A stretch of DNA of 64,000 nt from Rhodoblastus acidophilus (lineage in GTDB: Bacteria > Pseudomonadota > Alphaproteobacteria > Rhizobiales > Beijerinckiaceae), in NCBI RefSeq assembly GCF_025961575.1, contig NZ_JAOQNX010000002.1:62001-126000 (forward strand). The letters are read 5' to 3'. Numbering within the stretch: position 1 is the stretch's first letter; every line of letters starts with the position of its first letter. Position numbers and translations under genes: made by a program. This document shows, in pieces, positions 51,086 to 59,348 of the stretch. Under the pieces are notes generated by a model, which was given only the letters and a program-made list of their open reading frames with translations, was not told the origin of the DNA and searched no databases.

Positions 51086-53076
51086 CCCGCTATGGCGTAA
51101 GCAGGGCCGAAGACCTGCCCGACGAGATCGGGATTGCAGTTACGGACACCGAGGGCGGAACGCTAAAGTCTTTCGTCGGCACAACGGGACCGATGCCCGA
51201 TGAAAGCTTGATCGGGTGGCTCGCTCGCACAGCCGCTTTCAACGCCCATCGCTCGCTGGTTAAGACGCTCTGGAGCAAAGTGGGCGTCCGCGCCCCAAGC
51301 CCAGCCGCGATCAGCCAGTCGCTGCGGGGCGAGGCCGCGCGTGTTGCCTTTCTGCTCAGGGCGGACCCCAATGAAGTGTTGGCGCGCGCCTGTCCGGAGA
51401 TTGTCGGCGCCGGCTCGGCGGCCCGCATCGACTTTTTCGGCGTTCCGATCAGGCCACACTATCGCAACCTCGGCGTCAGACGCGTGTCGCCGCTGGCGCT
51501 GCGCCAAAGTGGGTACCATCGCGCCGTGTGGGAACTGAGGCCGCTCGCCTTCGATCCGGGCACGATGGAGCGCCTGCTCCAGAACTGCCCGGTCTGCGGG
51601 AGCGTCCTCGGATGGCGCCGCACCTTCGGGATATGCCATTGCGACCGCTGCAAGGATCGTCACCGGCGCCCGACCGTGGATCTCCGCGCTTTCCCGCAGC
51701 CGCTCGTCGAGGTGGAAGACATGGAGGCGCTCGCCTTCGTGGCCTCCCTCGTTGACCCGCTTCGCTCCGAACCGACCGTTTGGGGTTCGCGCCTTTCGTC
51801 CGAGGTGCGGGAGCTCTCGCGCGGAGAAATGTTCGACCTCTCCGTGGCGCTCGCCGCCGTGTTGGAAAACGACTCGCTGCCACCGGGCGAGCGGCGCGCG
51901 CTTCGGTTCTCAAAGGCGGTGGGGGCGCTGGGCCTTGAGCCGAGGTTCCTCGCTCTCGCCGGCAGGGCGTTGCTCGACTGGCCGAGGGGCTTCTTCCGCG
52001 TTGCCGACGCTCTGCGCGAGGGCATGGACGAGCGGGGGGGCGCCTTCGGCCTAAACAAGGAGCTGGGATCCCTCCTGCGGGCAAAGCGCGCCGCCCGTTT
52101 CGGCGGGCGCGTGGACGCCCTGCTCGACCGAGGCATCGCCGCGGACGTGGCGCGCACGGACATGGACGAGCTGCTGCTGAGGCGCGAGGAGTACCGCTCG
52201 GCGAACAGGATCAACGTGCGCGAAGCCGTGCGTGAGTTCGGCATCGATCAGGACAGGCTGGTGCGGCTCGCAGACAGCGGCGCCCTCAAGTGCGTCCGAC
52301 ATCGTCGCATTATCGTCTTCGACCGCGCCGAACTCGAAGAGGTCATCTTGCAGCGCGCCGATGCCGTCGGCGCCATGAGGACGGCGGCGCTGATCGGCGT
52401 CCCACTCGGCGCCCTGCCGGACCTCACGGCGCACGGCCTCGTTGAGAAAATCAAGGGACCGGTGGTGGGGATGCTGAAGGAAAAGGAGCAGTACCGCCTG
52501 TCGGCGCTTGACGCACTGCTGGCGAAGCTGCGGGACCGGGCGCATGAGCATGCCCGAGTAGGAGACGAGCGGCTGACGCTGTCGGCAAGTCACCTGTTCG
52601 TTGGCCCCAAGCCGTGGGCAGGAATCGTCGAGGCGGTGCTGTCGGGCATGCTTCCTGTGCGCTCGCTGAATAATCGACTGGAAGGCGTCCTTGACCGCAT
52701 GGCCGTTGACCCAGACGAGTTCGGTGTCCTGTCAGCGCGCTTCGGCACACCGGTCGCGGCTGATCTCGACGGAATGACCAATTACGTCGAGGCCGCCGCG
52801 TTCTTCGGCGTTTCTCGCGCCTGCTTCAGCGAGCTGACATCGGCAGGACTGCTGCCGGCGCGCGACCGCGTCAACCTGCGCATCCGGCGCGGCGACCTCG
52901 CCGACTTCGCCGACAAATTCCTGTTCACCGGGGAGGCTGTGCGGCGACTTCGCCTGACAAAGGCCGAGGGGATCGCCTTCCTGCGAGCACAAGGGGTCGA
53001 ACCTGTCGCCATCATGCTCAAGGGCAAGATGCAGCTTTGGGCCAAGGCGGACGTGCAGGTGTTCTTCGTGGCCTGA
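51082..53076 (+). CDS. tniQ: TniQ/TnsD-family target-selection protein
   Basis: A 664-residue protein. Residues 1-190 form a TniQ domain: PMPDESLIGWLARTAAFNAHRSL, then CPVCGSVLGWRRTFGICHCDRC with the zinc-binding cysteines. Downstream are repeated helix-turn-helix-like units (NVREAVREFGIDQDRLVRLADSGALK; YVEAAAFFGVSRACFSELTSAGLLP), suggesting a sequence-specific DNA reader, like TnsD which targets a fixed chromosomal site. The targeted site is unknown. Starts at ATG 51082, overlapping tnsC. The long C-terminal array of winged helices is larger than in stand-alone TniQ. Confidence 0.88.
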   Translation: MTRYGVSRAEDLPDEIGIAVTDTEGGTLKSFVGTTGPMPDESLIGWLARTAAFNAHRSLVKTLWSKVGVRAPSPAAISQSLRGEAARVAFLLRADPNEVLARACPEIVGAGSAARIDFFGVPIRPHYRNLGVRRVSPLALRQSGYHRAVWELRPLAFDPGTMERLLQNCPVCGSVLGWRRTFGICHCDRCKDRHRRPTVDLRAFPQPLVEVEDMEALAFVASLVDPLRSEPTVWGSRLSSEVRELSRGEMFDLSVALAAVLENDSLPPGERRALRFSKAVGALGLEPRFLALAGRALLDWPRGFFRVADALREGMDERGGAFGLNKELGSLLRAKRAARFGGRVDALLDRGIAADVARTDMDELLLRREEYRSANRINVREAVREFGIDQDRLVRLADSGALKCVRHRRIIVFDRAELEEVILQRADAVGAMRTAALIGVPLGALPDLTAHGLVEKIKGPVVGMLKEKEQYRLSALDALLAKLRDRAHEHARVGDERLTLSASHLFVGPKPWAGIVEAVLSGMLPVRSLNNRLEGVLDRMAVDPDEFGVLSARFGTPVAADLDGMTNYVEAAAFFGVSRACFSELTSAGLLPARDRVNLRIRRGDLADFADKFLFTGEAVRRLRLTKAEGIAFLRAQGVEPVAIMLKGKMQLWAKADVQVFFVA

Positions 53077-53107
53077 CGGCTCGCGCGGACGATGGAAATA
53101 GCCGCCG

Positions 53108-53560
53108 ATGGTGGCGCGAATGATCCGGATGGAGGAGGTCTTGGGAATCGATTTTGAAGCCCTCAGGGCGGAGTGGATGTCGGGCCGGCGCTGGATCGTC
53201 ACGTTGCGCCCAGTCGGACCGGTCTGCAAAGCCAACAGGGTCGCAGTCACGGTGCTCGACCCTGACACGCGCACCGTTCTCGTTGAAGCGAAGATCGGAC
53301 GCAGCGACAGCGTCAAATTTATCGATATTCTTTCGCTGCTCTGCCGGACGCACGGCGCCCCTGTCGCGATCGCGATCGAGCGCGAGGCGCTGCCGATCAG
53401 CGCGCGGTTTTCGGTCTTCGTCCATGGGCTCGGAATTGACGTTTATCAGATGCCCGGATCGAGCCTGATCAGGCGCACACCCTTGCCGCCCCCCAAGGAC
53501 TTGGAGTGGCCCGTGCCGAAGCGGCCTAATCGATGCGTTCGCAGGGGAGGCGCAAAATGA
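53108..53560 (+). CDS. RNase H-fold integrase-like protein lacking catalytic residues (150 aa)
   Basis: Reads MVARMIRMEEVLGIDFEALR and then RWIVTLRPVGPVCKANRVAV, VLDPDTRTVLVEAKIGRSDS. It aligns with the next protein and with retroviral-type integrase cores: RWIVTLRP versus RWVLDACP, and LDPDTRTVLVEAK versus IDADTRLLLDVYI. The first aspartate (D in LDAC) is a threonine (VTLR), the second (D in FVDYA) is replaced (AIAIERE), and the glutamate region is missing, so it is probably inactive. It starts 31 bases after tniQ and its stop overlaps the next gene by 4 bases (ATGA). Possibly a structural partner. Confidence 0.6.
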   Translation: MVARMIRMEEVLGIDFEALRAEWMSGRRWIVTLRPVGPVCKANRVAVTVLDPDTRTVLVEAKIGRSDSVKFIDILSLLCRTHGAPVAIAIEREALPISARFSVFVHGLGIDVYQMPGSSLIRRTPLPPPKDLEWPVPKRPNRCVRRGGAK

Positions 53561-54378
53561 AGATCTCGGTTTGCGGAGACGGCCGCCGCCTGAGGGGCAT
53601 AGCAAAGAGGCTGAGGTCGCGATTGGCGACGAATGGCAAAGATATCGGCGTGCTGGAGTCACGAAATCTCGTCGCAAGAATGTTCGGGTACCTAGACGTT
53701 CACCATGCAAGCTTTGCCCGCTGGGACGATGAGCAGGCGCCGCTCGACGGGTTCGCCTCGCCCGAAGTGGAGGAGACCAGGCGCGCGCATTACGTGGACG
53801 TCCTCGTTGAATGGGGGCTTGATGAAGACGAGGCGCGACAGGTCGTCCACGACATCGGTCCGTCAAGGCGCGAAGTCTGGCGCGCGGGGCGGCGGCGTAA
53901 GCCGATCCTCGCAGACGTTTTCTGCAAAGACAGCGAGGCGCAGCCCCTAGACGCGGGCGCGCAGGGCGATCAGCCGCCGGTTGTCCCGAACAGAAATCTC
54001 TTTGCGCCGACGAGGGCAACACGGGCCAAGATCGCGGGGGAGATGCGCTGGGTTCTCGACGCGTGCCCGGCGGGATTTCCGGGCGTGACGAATGCCGGGT
54101 GTTGGGTCGCGATCGACGCCGACACTCGCCTGCTCCTTGACGTCTACATAAGGTCGGACGATCGAGCCAACGACGAGGTCAATTTCCTCCGGCACCTGCT
54201 AGTAAAGTTCGGCTGCCCTCGTCAGCTTTTCGTCGATTACGCCTTGTGGTGTTCGGAGGAATTCAGGGACGCCGTTGTGCGTCAGGGCATCGATCTGTTC
54301 GTCGGCACAAAACCGTGGGCTGAGATCGCCGAGCGGGTGCTGTTGCGCGAGATTCGGCGCGCTCGCTATAGGGAGTAA
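53557..54378 (+). CDS. Minimal RNase H-fold integrase-like protein with D,D,E set (273 aa)
   Basis: Reads MKISVCGDGRRLRGIAKRLR; the C-terminal half is an integrase core: D168 in RWVLDACPAGF, D227 in LFVDYALWCSEEF and E256 in TKPWAEIAERV. The block KPWAE aligns with KPYVE of TnsB and FVDYALWC with VVDNAWAQ. The interval between second D and E is only 28 residues (35 in TnsB), so loops are trimmed. The N-terminal half (LSSRDRLA-like helices, FGYLDVHHASFARW) is unrelated to TnsB. It ends at 54378 and is the last gene of the module. It may be a second recombinase or an accessory DNA-binding factor; no family name is known to me. Confidence 0.6.
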   Translation: MKISVCGDGRRLRGIAKRLRSRLATNGKDIGVLESRNLVARMFGYLDVHHASFARWDDEQAPLDGFASPEVEETRRAHYVDVLVEWGLDEDEARQVVHDIGPSRREVWRAGRRRKPILADVFCKDSEAQPLDAGAQGDQPPVVPNRNLFAPTRATRAKIAGEMRWVLDACPAGFPGVTNAGCWVAIDADTRLLLDVYIRSDDRANDEVNFLRHLLVKFGCPRQLFVDYALWCSEEFRDAVVRQGIDLFVGTKPWAEIAERVLLREIRRARYRE

Positions 54379-54553
54379 AGACCAGTTTGGGACGAGGACG
54401 GATGTGGCGCGGTTCTTCGTCGGTTCAGTTTTTCAACGATCAGCGCCGACAATCACGGAAAAATATTGGATAGCCACAAAAAAGTTTGACGTCTCCAATT
54501 CAGCTGCGACCATCGATGAAAGTGATTTGGTCGCAATTAGTAGAGAGACGCGG

Positions 54554-55630
54554 ATGACCGTGAACCCGCCACATATTCCTTCCCGCGAACTGATCGAGAA
54601 CGGCACGATCCGGGAAGATCGCTTCTATGAGTTCAAACATCGCGATGCGCTCGACGACAGCGACAAAAAGAAGTCCGACATCGTCGATGACGTTATCGGA
54701 TTTCTGAATGCTGAACGCGTCGGCCACATCGTGTTCGGCATTAGGGACAAACGTGGCGCGTTCGGCGAATGGGTCGGCTTTTCAGATGATCAAGACAAAA
54801 CCAAGCGGAAAATCATCTCGTTCCTGCACGATCTGATTGACCCGAAGCCAACTGGACTAGCCATCGGATTCATTGAACTCGACGGCGGCGAATATGCCAT
54901 TGACCTCAGGATCGCACAGCACCGTTTTCAGCCCTATCAGAACAGGCGAACCGGCGGGTTCAAGATTCGCATGGACGCAGAGAACGCCGTGATTAAGCGC
55001 GACGATATCTACGCCCAATTCAAGAAGATTGAGGACTTTAAGGCCGATCTCGTCAAACGGTGCCTAGAGGAAGACCGCGCAGTCGCAGAAGCAAACGACA
55101 TGGCGGACGAGGGCGCAATCCTGACGATCAGCATCCTTCCCCGGGATCATTACGAAAACTTGCCGCCCCTATGCGTGGGCGACAGACATGTAATGCGGCT
55201 GTCCGGGAGGGATTACCATTATCACCGACAGATATGGTTCAAGGGGTGTGGAAACGGCCAAGAGGCAGTCAGCATTGACGGAAATAGCAAGGTGATTACG
55301 CGGCTGATGGTGGCCGACGATTGGTTTATCCACGCAACGGTTGCCCACCCGATACAATGCGACGAAGAACGCGGGCGCAGTTTTTCGGCATTGAAGGAAA
55401 TGCTGCACGACTTCCTGTCCGGAATCGAAGAACTCGCCAAGGCATCGAACGTGCGCGGTCCGTTCCTGCACAGAGCCGAGTTCACCAATCTGGGTAGAGG
55501 GAGGATCAAGGGAGCGTTTCACAGGCATGCGCCGCTCGTCGTCATGGGCGGCTTGGTTGAACAGATCACGGATGAAGGCTTTGTTGATCGCGTCTACGAG
55601 AAGGCCCTTTCCGTTTCGATCTATCGTTAA
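54554..55630 (+). CDS. AlbA_2 (Schlafen-like) domain protein
   Basis: A 358-residue protein. The N-terminal domain carries EDRFYEFKHRDALDDSDKKKSDIVDDVIGFLNAERVGHIVFGIRDKRG, the AlbA_2/Schlafen-type ATP-binding signature (E-F-K...D-V-x-x-F-x-N-x-x-G-G-x-I-x-x-G-I). The C-terminal half is an unknown beta-rich domain ending YEKALSVSIYR. ATG 54554 is preferred; the open frame goes back to 54275 through the previous gene. It precedes gajA by 45 bases in the same direction and is plausibly an accessory or regulator of the Gabija operon. The region upstream to 54379 shows an AT-richer composition. Confidence 0.75.
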   Translation: MTVNPPHIPSRELIENGTIREDRFYEFKHRDALDDSDKKKSDIVDDVIGFLNAERVGHIVFGIRDKRGAFGEWVGFSDDQDKTKRKIISFLHDLIDPKPTGLAIGFIELDGGEYAIDLRIAQHRFQPYQNRRTGGFKIRMDAENAVIKRDDIYAQFKKIEDFKADLVKRCLEEDRAVAEANDMADEGAILTISILPRDHYENLPPLCVGDRHVMRLSGRDYHYHRQIWFKGCGNGQEAVSIDGNSKVITRLMVADDWFIHATVAHPIQCDEERGRSFSALKEMLHDFLSGIEELAKASNVRGPFLHRAEFTNLGRGRIKGAFHRHAPLVVMGGLVEQITDEGFVDRVYEKALSVSIYR

Positions 55631-55675
55631 AAACCCGGCTCCCGGACGCACGCCGAAATTTTGAGGGCATCGCAT

Positions 55676-57571
55676 ATGCATCTCGCTTCCATTTCAATAT
55701 CGAATTTCAGGTCCTTCGAGCGCGAAGAGATCACCTTGACCCCGCATGTCAGCATTCTCGTCGGCGAGAACAATGGGGGGAAGAGCAACGCCATCGACGC
55801 GATAAGGCTTCTCATTTCTCCGCTGAACGAGCGGCGTGAAATCTATTGCGAGCAGACCGATGTGCGTTTCGGTTCGGAAGCTCGCCAGTTCGAGATATCC
55901 GCGACGTTTGAAGGCTTGAGTCCTTCGCAGCAGGGCAGGTTTATTTCGGCGGTCATTGACCAGAAGATGGACACGGCTGTCCTTGGGATGACCTATGATG
56001 AGAAGCTGGGGCGCATACCCGCGCGACCGAGCTATTGGGGCGGACAGTTCAAGGCCGAACCGGAAGCCGGATGTCGAGACATGGTGCGGCACGTCTACCT
56101 GCCGCCGCTAAGGGACGCCAAACGCGCGCTCGCTTCAGGAAATCCCACGCGGATTCATGCACTCCTACAGCATTTTCTTGGGGAAACGGATCCGAAGGCG
56201 TTGGCTCAACGCCTCGGTCGCCAAGCCCATGACGAAGTTCTCAAGGCTGTGGACATGGCCGTTGACGACAATCTCAAGCAGCTTTCTTCAGGGGTCCGCA
56301 AGCAGGCATCTTCGCTGGGGTTCTCTTCCGACGAAACCCTCATAGACATCGCCCGCGACCTTCGCTTCAAGCTCGCAGATCACGGGATCGAACCGGAGGA
56401 TCTGCGCTATTCCGGCCATGGGTACGCCAACCTGCTCTACATGGCGACGATCGCGGTCGAACTCGAAAAGGTCGGGACCGCCGACCTGACCCTGTTTCTT
56501 GTCGAGGAGCCTGAGGCGCACCTGCACCCGCAGCTACAGGCCGCAGTCCTTTCGTTCCTTGAGGAGCAGGCGGAAAAGTCTAGAAAGAAGCAGACTGGCT
56601 TTGGGCCAGCCGGACAATTGCAGGTCGTCGTGGCGACGCACTCCCCAAACCTTTCTGCATGGGTGCCGTGCAAGAACCTGATCGTGATCAAATCTCAGCC
56701 GGCGCAAATCACAGCGGTCGCAAGCGCACCAGAAAACGGGTCAGACGCATCAGCAGCAACGGCGACAACGGCGACAACGGCGGCGGCAACTCAAGAGCCG
56801 GCAGCGGAGCCCACCCGTCAGGAAGCAACTTCTGCTGCTGCGGCTCAGGATTCATTGCGCAGATCGACGCGTTGCGTCCCGCTCAGTGTGCTCGAAATGA
56901 GTGCCGCCGATCTGGCGAAGATCGATAGATACCTCGACGTGACCAAGTCATCCTTTCTGTTCGGAGGCAGAACCCTGCTCGTCGAAGGCATTGCCGAGGC
57001 GATCCTCTTTCCCGTGTTCGCAAAGCAATACGTGCTGAAGGAATCCATTGAGAAAATGCGCGCCTTCCGCACCGCCGTGTTCGTGCCTATCGACGGGGTC
57101 GATTTCAGGCCGTACGCCAGCTTGCTACTGACTCCCCACAATGGCGTTCGAGTGGCCGACCGCCTCGTCGTCGTAACTGATGGCGACGGCTTCAAGGCAG
57201 CTCCGGGAGAGGTGGCGCCGGGCGCGAAAAGGAAGACCGAGTTGGAGGCGCTCGCCACGGGCCTGAATGCCGCTGACGTGCTTGATGTCATGATCAACAC
57301 CTATTCGCTGGAAAGCGAACTGGTCGAGGCGGGGAACGGCGACATCCTGAAGGAGATATACCTCACATTTCATTGCAGATCGGAAGAAAAATGGGACGCA
57401 GCCGTCGCGAAGACCGGGCTCGATAGGGCAAAGGCGATACAGTCGTTGTTCGAGGACACGCGAAAGGGCGACTTTGCACAGAGGCTGGCCGAGCGCCTGT
57501 CCGGCGACCATCCGCCGGTCTTCCATGTTCCGAATTATATTAAGGAAGCGATCGAGGCTCTGGTGCGATGA
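55676..57571 (+). CDS. gajA: Gabija GajA, OLD-family ATPase/Toprim nuclease
   Basis: A 631-residue protein with an ABC-type ATPase (Walker A GENNGGKSN at 30-38; signature YSGHGYANLLYMA; Walker B LTLFLVEEPEAHLHP) and a Toprim nuclease domain (LLVEGIAEAILFPVF with the catalytic glutamate; VVTDGDGFK with DxD). GajA is a sequence-specific DNA nicking enzyme that is released when nucleotides are depleted. Between the ATPase and Toprim lies an Ala/Thr-rich insert (about residues 341-405; PENGSDASAATATTATTAAA). ATG 55676 is used; ATG 55661 would add five residues. It overlaps gajB by 4 bases (ATGA). Confidence 0.9.
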   Translation: MHLASISISNFRSFEREEITLTPHVSILVGENNGGKSNAIDAIRLLISPLNERREIYCEQTDVRFGSEARQFEISATFEGLSPSQQGRFISAVIDQKMDTAVLGMTYDEKLGRIPARPSYWGGQFKAEPEAGCRDMVRHVYLPPLRDAKRALASGNPTRIHALLQHFLGETDPKALAQRLGRQAHDEVLKAVDMAVDDNLKQLSSGVRKQASSLGFSSDETLIDIARDLRFKLADHGIEPEDLRYSGHGYANLLYMATIAVELEKVGTADLTLFLVEEPEAHLHPQLQAAVLSFLEEQAEKSRKKQTGFGPAGQLQVVVATHSPNLSAWVPCKNLIVIKSQPAQITAVASAPENGSDASAATATTATTAAATQEPAAEPTRQEATSAAAAQDSLRRSTRCVPLSVLEMSAADLAKIDRYLDVTKSSFLFGGRTLLVEGIAEAILFPVFAKQYVLKESIEKMRAFRTAVFVPIDGVDFRPYASLLLTPHNGVRVADRLVVVTDGDGFKAAPGEVAPGAKRKTELEALATGLNAADVLDVMINTYSLESELVEAGNGDILKEIYLTFHCRSEEKWDAAVAKTGLDRAKAIQSLFEDTRKGDFAQRLAERLSGDHPPVFHVPNYIKEAIEALVR

Positions 57572-59310
57572 CCGTGAAGCGTTTCGATCCGACCGCGCAG
57601 CAGGCAGCCGTCATCGGTCATGTCGGTTCGGCTTTCGTGGAGGCTTGTCCAGGAGCGGGTAAGACACGGGTCATGGTTGAACGGGCGCGGAGACTGCTCA
57701 GTTCCAGAACGGCAACGCAGGGCATAGCTTTTCTGTCTTTTACCAATGCAGCGATCGATGAGTTGGCTTCGAGACTGCGGCGAGAAGGAATCGTTTCGCC
57801 GACACCATTCCCGCATTTCTTGGGAACTTTCGACAGCTTTCTGTGGAGCTTCTTCGTTGCCCCCTTTGGCGCGCCAGACTGCCCTTTGCCACCGAGGCTG
57901 ATGCCTGACATGGAGCGCATTCAAATCAAACCTTACGACGGAGCGCGGCCTTTGCCGCTCTCCTGCTTCGACAAGGTCACGGGGAGCATCATCGTCGGGT
58001 CAAGAGATTTAGGGGGCTTCGATCCGACGCAACGCAGCGCCAGAGCTTATGAGACCGCTGCCAAACAAATTCGGCAGAGCCTGAGCGAGAAAGGTTTTCT
58101 CGACTACGGAGACGTTAGATCGATCGCGTTAGCGCGCATCGCCGATTCGACGACTGCGTCCCGCTTGGCTGCTGCTTTGGCTACCCGTTTCAGCGAAGTC
58201 ATTGTGGACGAGGCTCAGGATTGCAATCCAGACGACTTGAACGTGATCCGCTGGCTCCGCACATCCGGCATCCCGACCATGGTGATCTGTGACCCCCATC
58301 AGTCGATCTATGGCTTCAGGGGCGGCGTAACGGATCATTTGTTCGCATTTCGAGATGAATGTTCAGTCTCCAAGCATTTGCCCATGTCGGGGAATTTCCG
58401 GTCGAACGCCGCCATCTGCAACGGGATCGTCGCGCTGAGGAATAAGGATCATCGCGACCAAAGGGATGAGCCGCTGGGACTGAACAAGGACGATGCCACG
58501 CCCGTTCACATTCTCTCCTACCGCGGAACGCTGTCATCAGCCGTGGGCGAGGCATTCAAGAAATTGCTGGACGACCATGGCATCGAAGCCTCGGCCTGCC
58601 CCGTGTTGGCCACCACGCGAGACTGTGGCGGTAACGCGATCGGCCAGCCTGCGTCGAACAAATCCGAACACATGTCCATTCGATTGGCGAGCGCCGTCAG
58701 CGAATTTCATTTCGCCGGCGAACCCAGCGAACGTATCGCCGCGATGGAAGCTCTCCACCAGATAATCCTCAAGATGGAGGGGCGTCTCGACGGCACGACC
58801 TACCGGAAGTATTTGTCCGAGGGCCGCATCAAGCCCGACAGTTGGCGCCCGCGCGTGATTTCCCTCATGGATGCGTTGCGGTACGACGCGACGACCTTCG
58901 CGACCCCAGACGCATGGCTGGAACGCGCTCGAACTGTATTGGCGGAATACGCGACGGGTGGCAGGTCAATGGGCCAGCTGCTTCGCTCAACAACAGACCT
59001 TGGCAATGCGCTGGCCACGCCCTCGACTTTGGAACTCGCAGCGCGCACGATCCACTCCGTGAAGGGCATGGAGTTTCCCGCTGTGTGCGTGGTCCTGAGC
59101 ACCGCTATCGCGAAAGGCGTCATCGATCACTTGATTGATGGGGGTGGCTCTGAAACCGCGCAGGAGAACGCGAGAAAAATCTATGTAGCGGCCTCGCGCG
59201 CTGAGAGATTGCTTGTATTCGGCGTTCCCCACAAGCAGGCGCGAAGGTTTGGAGACCATTTGATTTCGAATGGCGCGCAGGTAGTCCACGGTGAGATGAT
59301 TGCTCAATAA
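57568..59310 (+). CDS. gajB: Gabija GajB, UvrD/PcrA-like helicase
   Basis: A 580-residue superfamily 1 helicase. Motif I ACPGAGKTRV, motif Ia FLSFTNAAIDELASRL, motif II VDEAQDCNP, motif III QSIYGFRGG, motif V TIHSVKGMEFPAVCVV and motif VI YVAASRAERLLVFGV are all present. With gajA upstream it forms the two-gene Gabija system, in which GajB senses DNA ends and consumes ATP, triggering GajA. The start codon overlaps the gajA stop. Its 3' end lies 38 bases before an IS1595-family insertion. Confidence 0.92.
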   Translation: MTVKRFDPTAQQAAVIGHVGSAFVEACPGAGKTRVMVERARRLLSSRTATQGIAFLSFTNAAIDELASRLRREGIVSPTPFPHFLGTFDSFLWSFFVAPFGAPDCPLPPRLMPDMERIQIKPYDGARPLPLSCFDKVTGSIIVGSRDLGGFDPTQRSARAYETAAKQIRQSLSEKGFLDYGDVRSIALARIADSTTASRLAAALATRFSEVIVDEAQDCNPDDLNVIRWLRTSGIPTMVICDPHQSIYGFRGGVTDHLFAFRDECSVSKHLPMSGNFRSNAAICNGIVALRNKDHRDQRDEPLGLNKDDATPVHILSYRGTLSSAVGEAFKKLLDDHGIEASACPVLATTRDCGGNAIGQPASNKSEHMSIRLASAVSEFHFAGEPSERIAAMEALHQIILKMEGRLDGTTYRKYLSEGRIKPDSWRPRVISLMDALRYDATTFATPDAWLERARTVLAEYATGGRSMGQLLRSTTDLGNALATPSTLELAARTIHSVKGMEFPAVCVVLSTAIAKGVIDHLIDGGGSETAQENARKIYVAASRAERLLVFGVPHKQARRFGDHLISNGAQVVHGEMIAQ

Positions 59311-59348
59311 TCTTTTTCTAACTGTTACGATCAGACCGGCACCCACGC

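Larger units (their letters stand above)
46815..54378 (+). mobile_element. Tn7-like transposition module (TnsA, TnsB, TnsC, TniQ plus two integrase-like proteins)
   Basis: Six co-directional genes with short gaps or overlaps: TnsA endonuclease, DDE transposase TnsB, AAA ATPase TnsC, TniQ target protein, and two small RNase H-fold proteins. This is the core of a Tn7-family element. The transposon ends were not found; target-site duplication (5 bp in Tn7) could not be tested. No Cas genes or CRISPR array are in the window, so a CRISPR-guided form is not supported. Which of the flanking defence genes are its cargo is unknown. Confidence 0.85.

Noticed and set aside
46815-54378. CRISPR-associated transposon (CAST)
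   Set aside because: No Cas12k, Cascade genes or repeat-spacer array are in the window; TniQ has its own DNA-binding array, which argues for fixed-site targeting.
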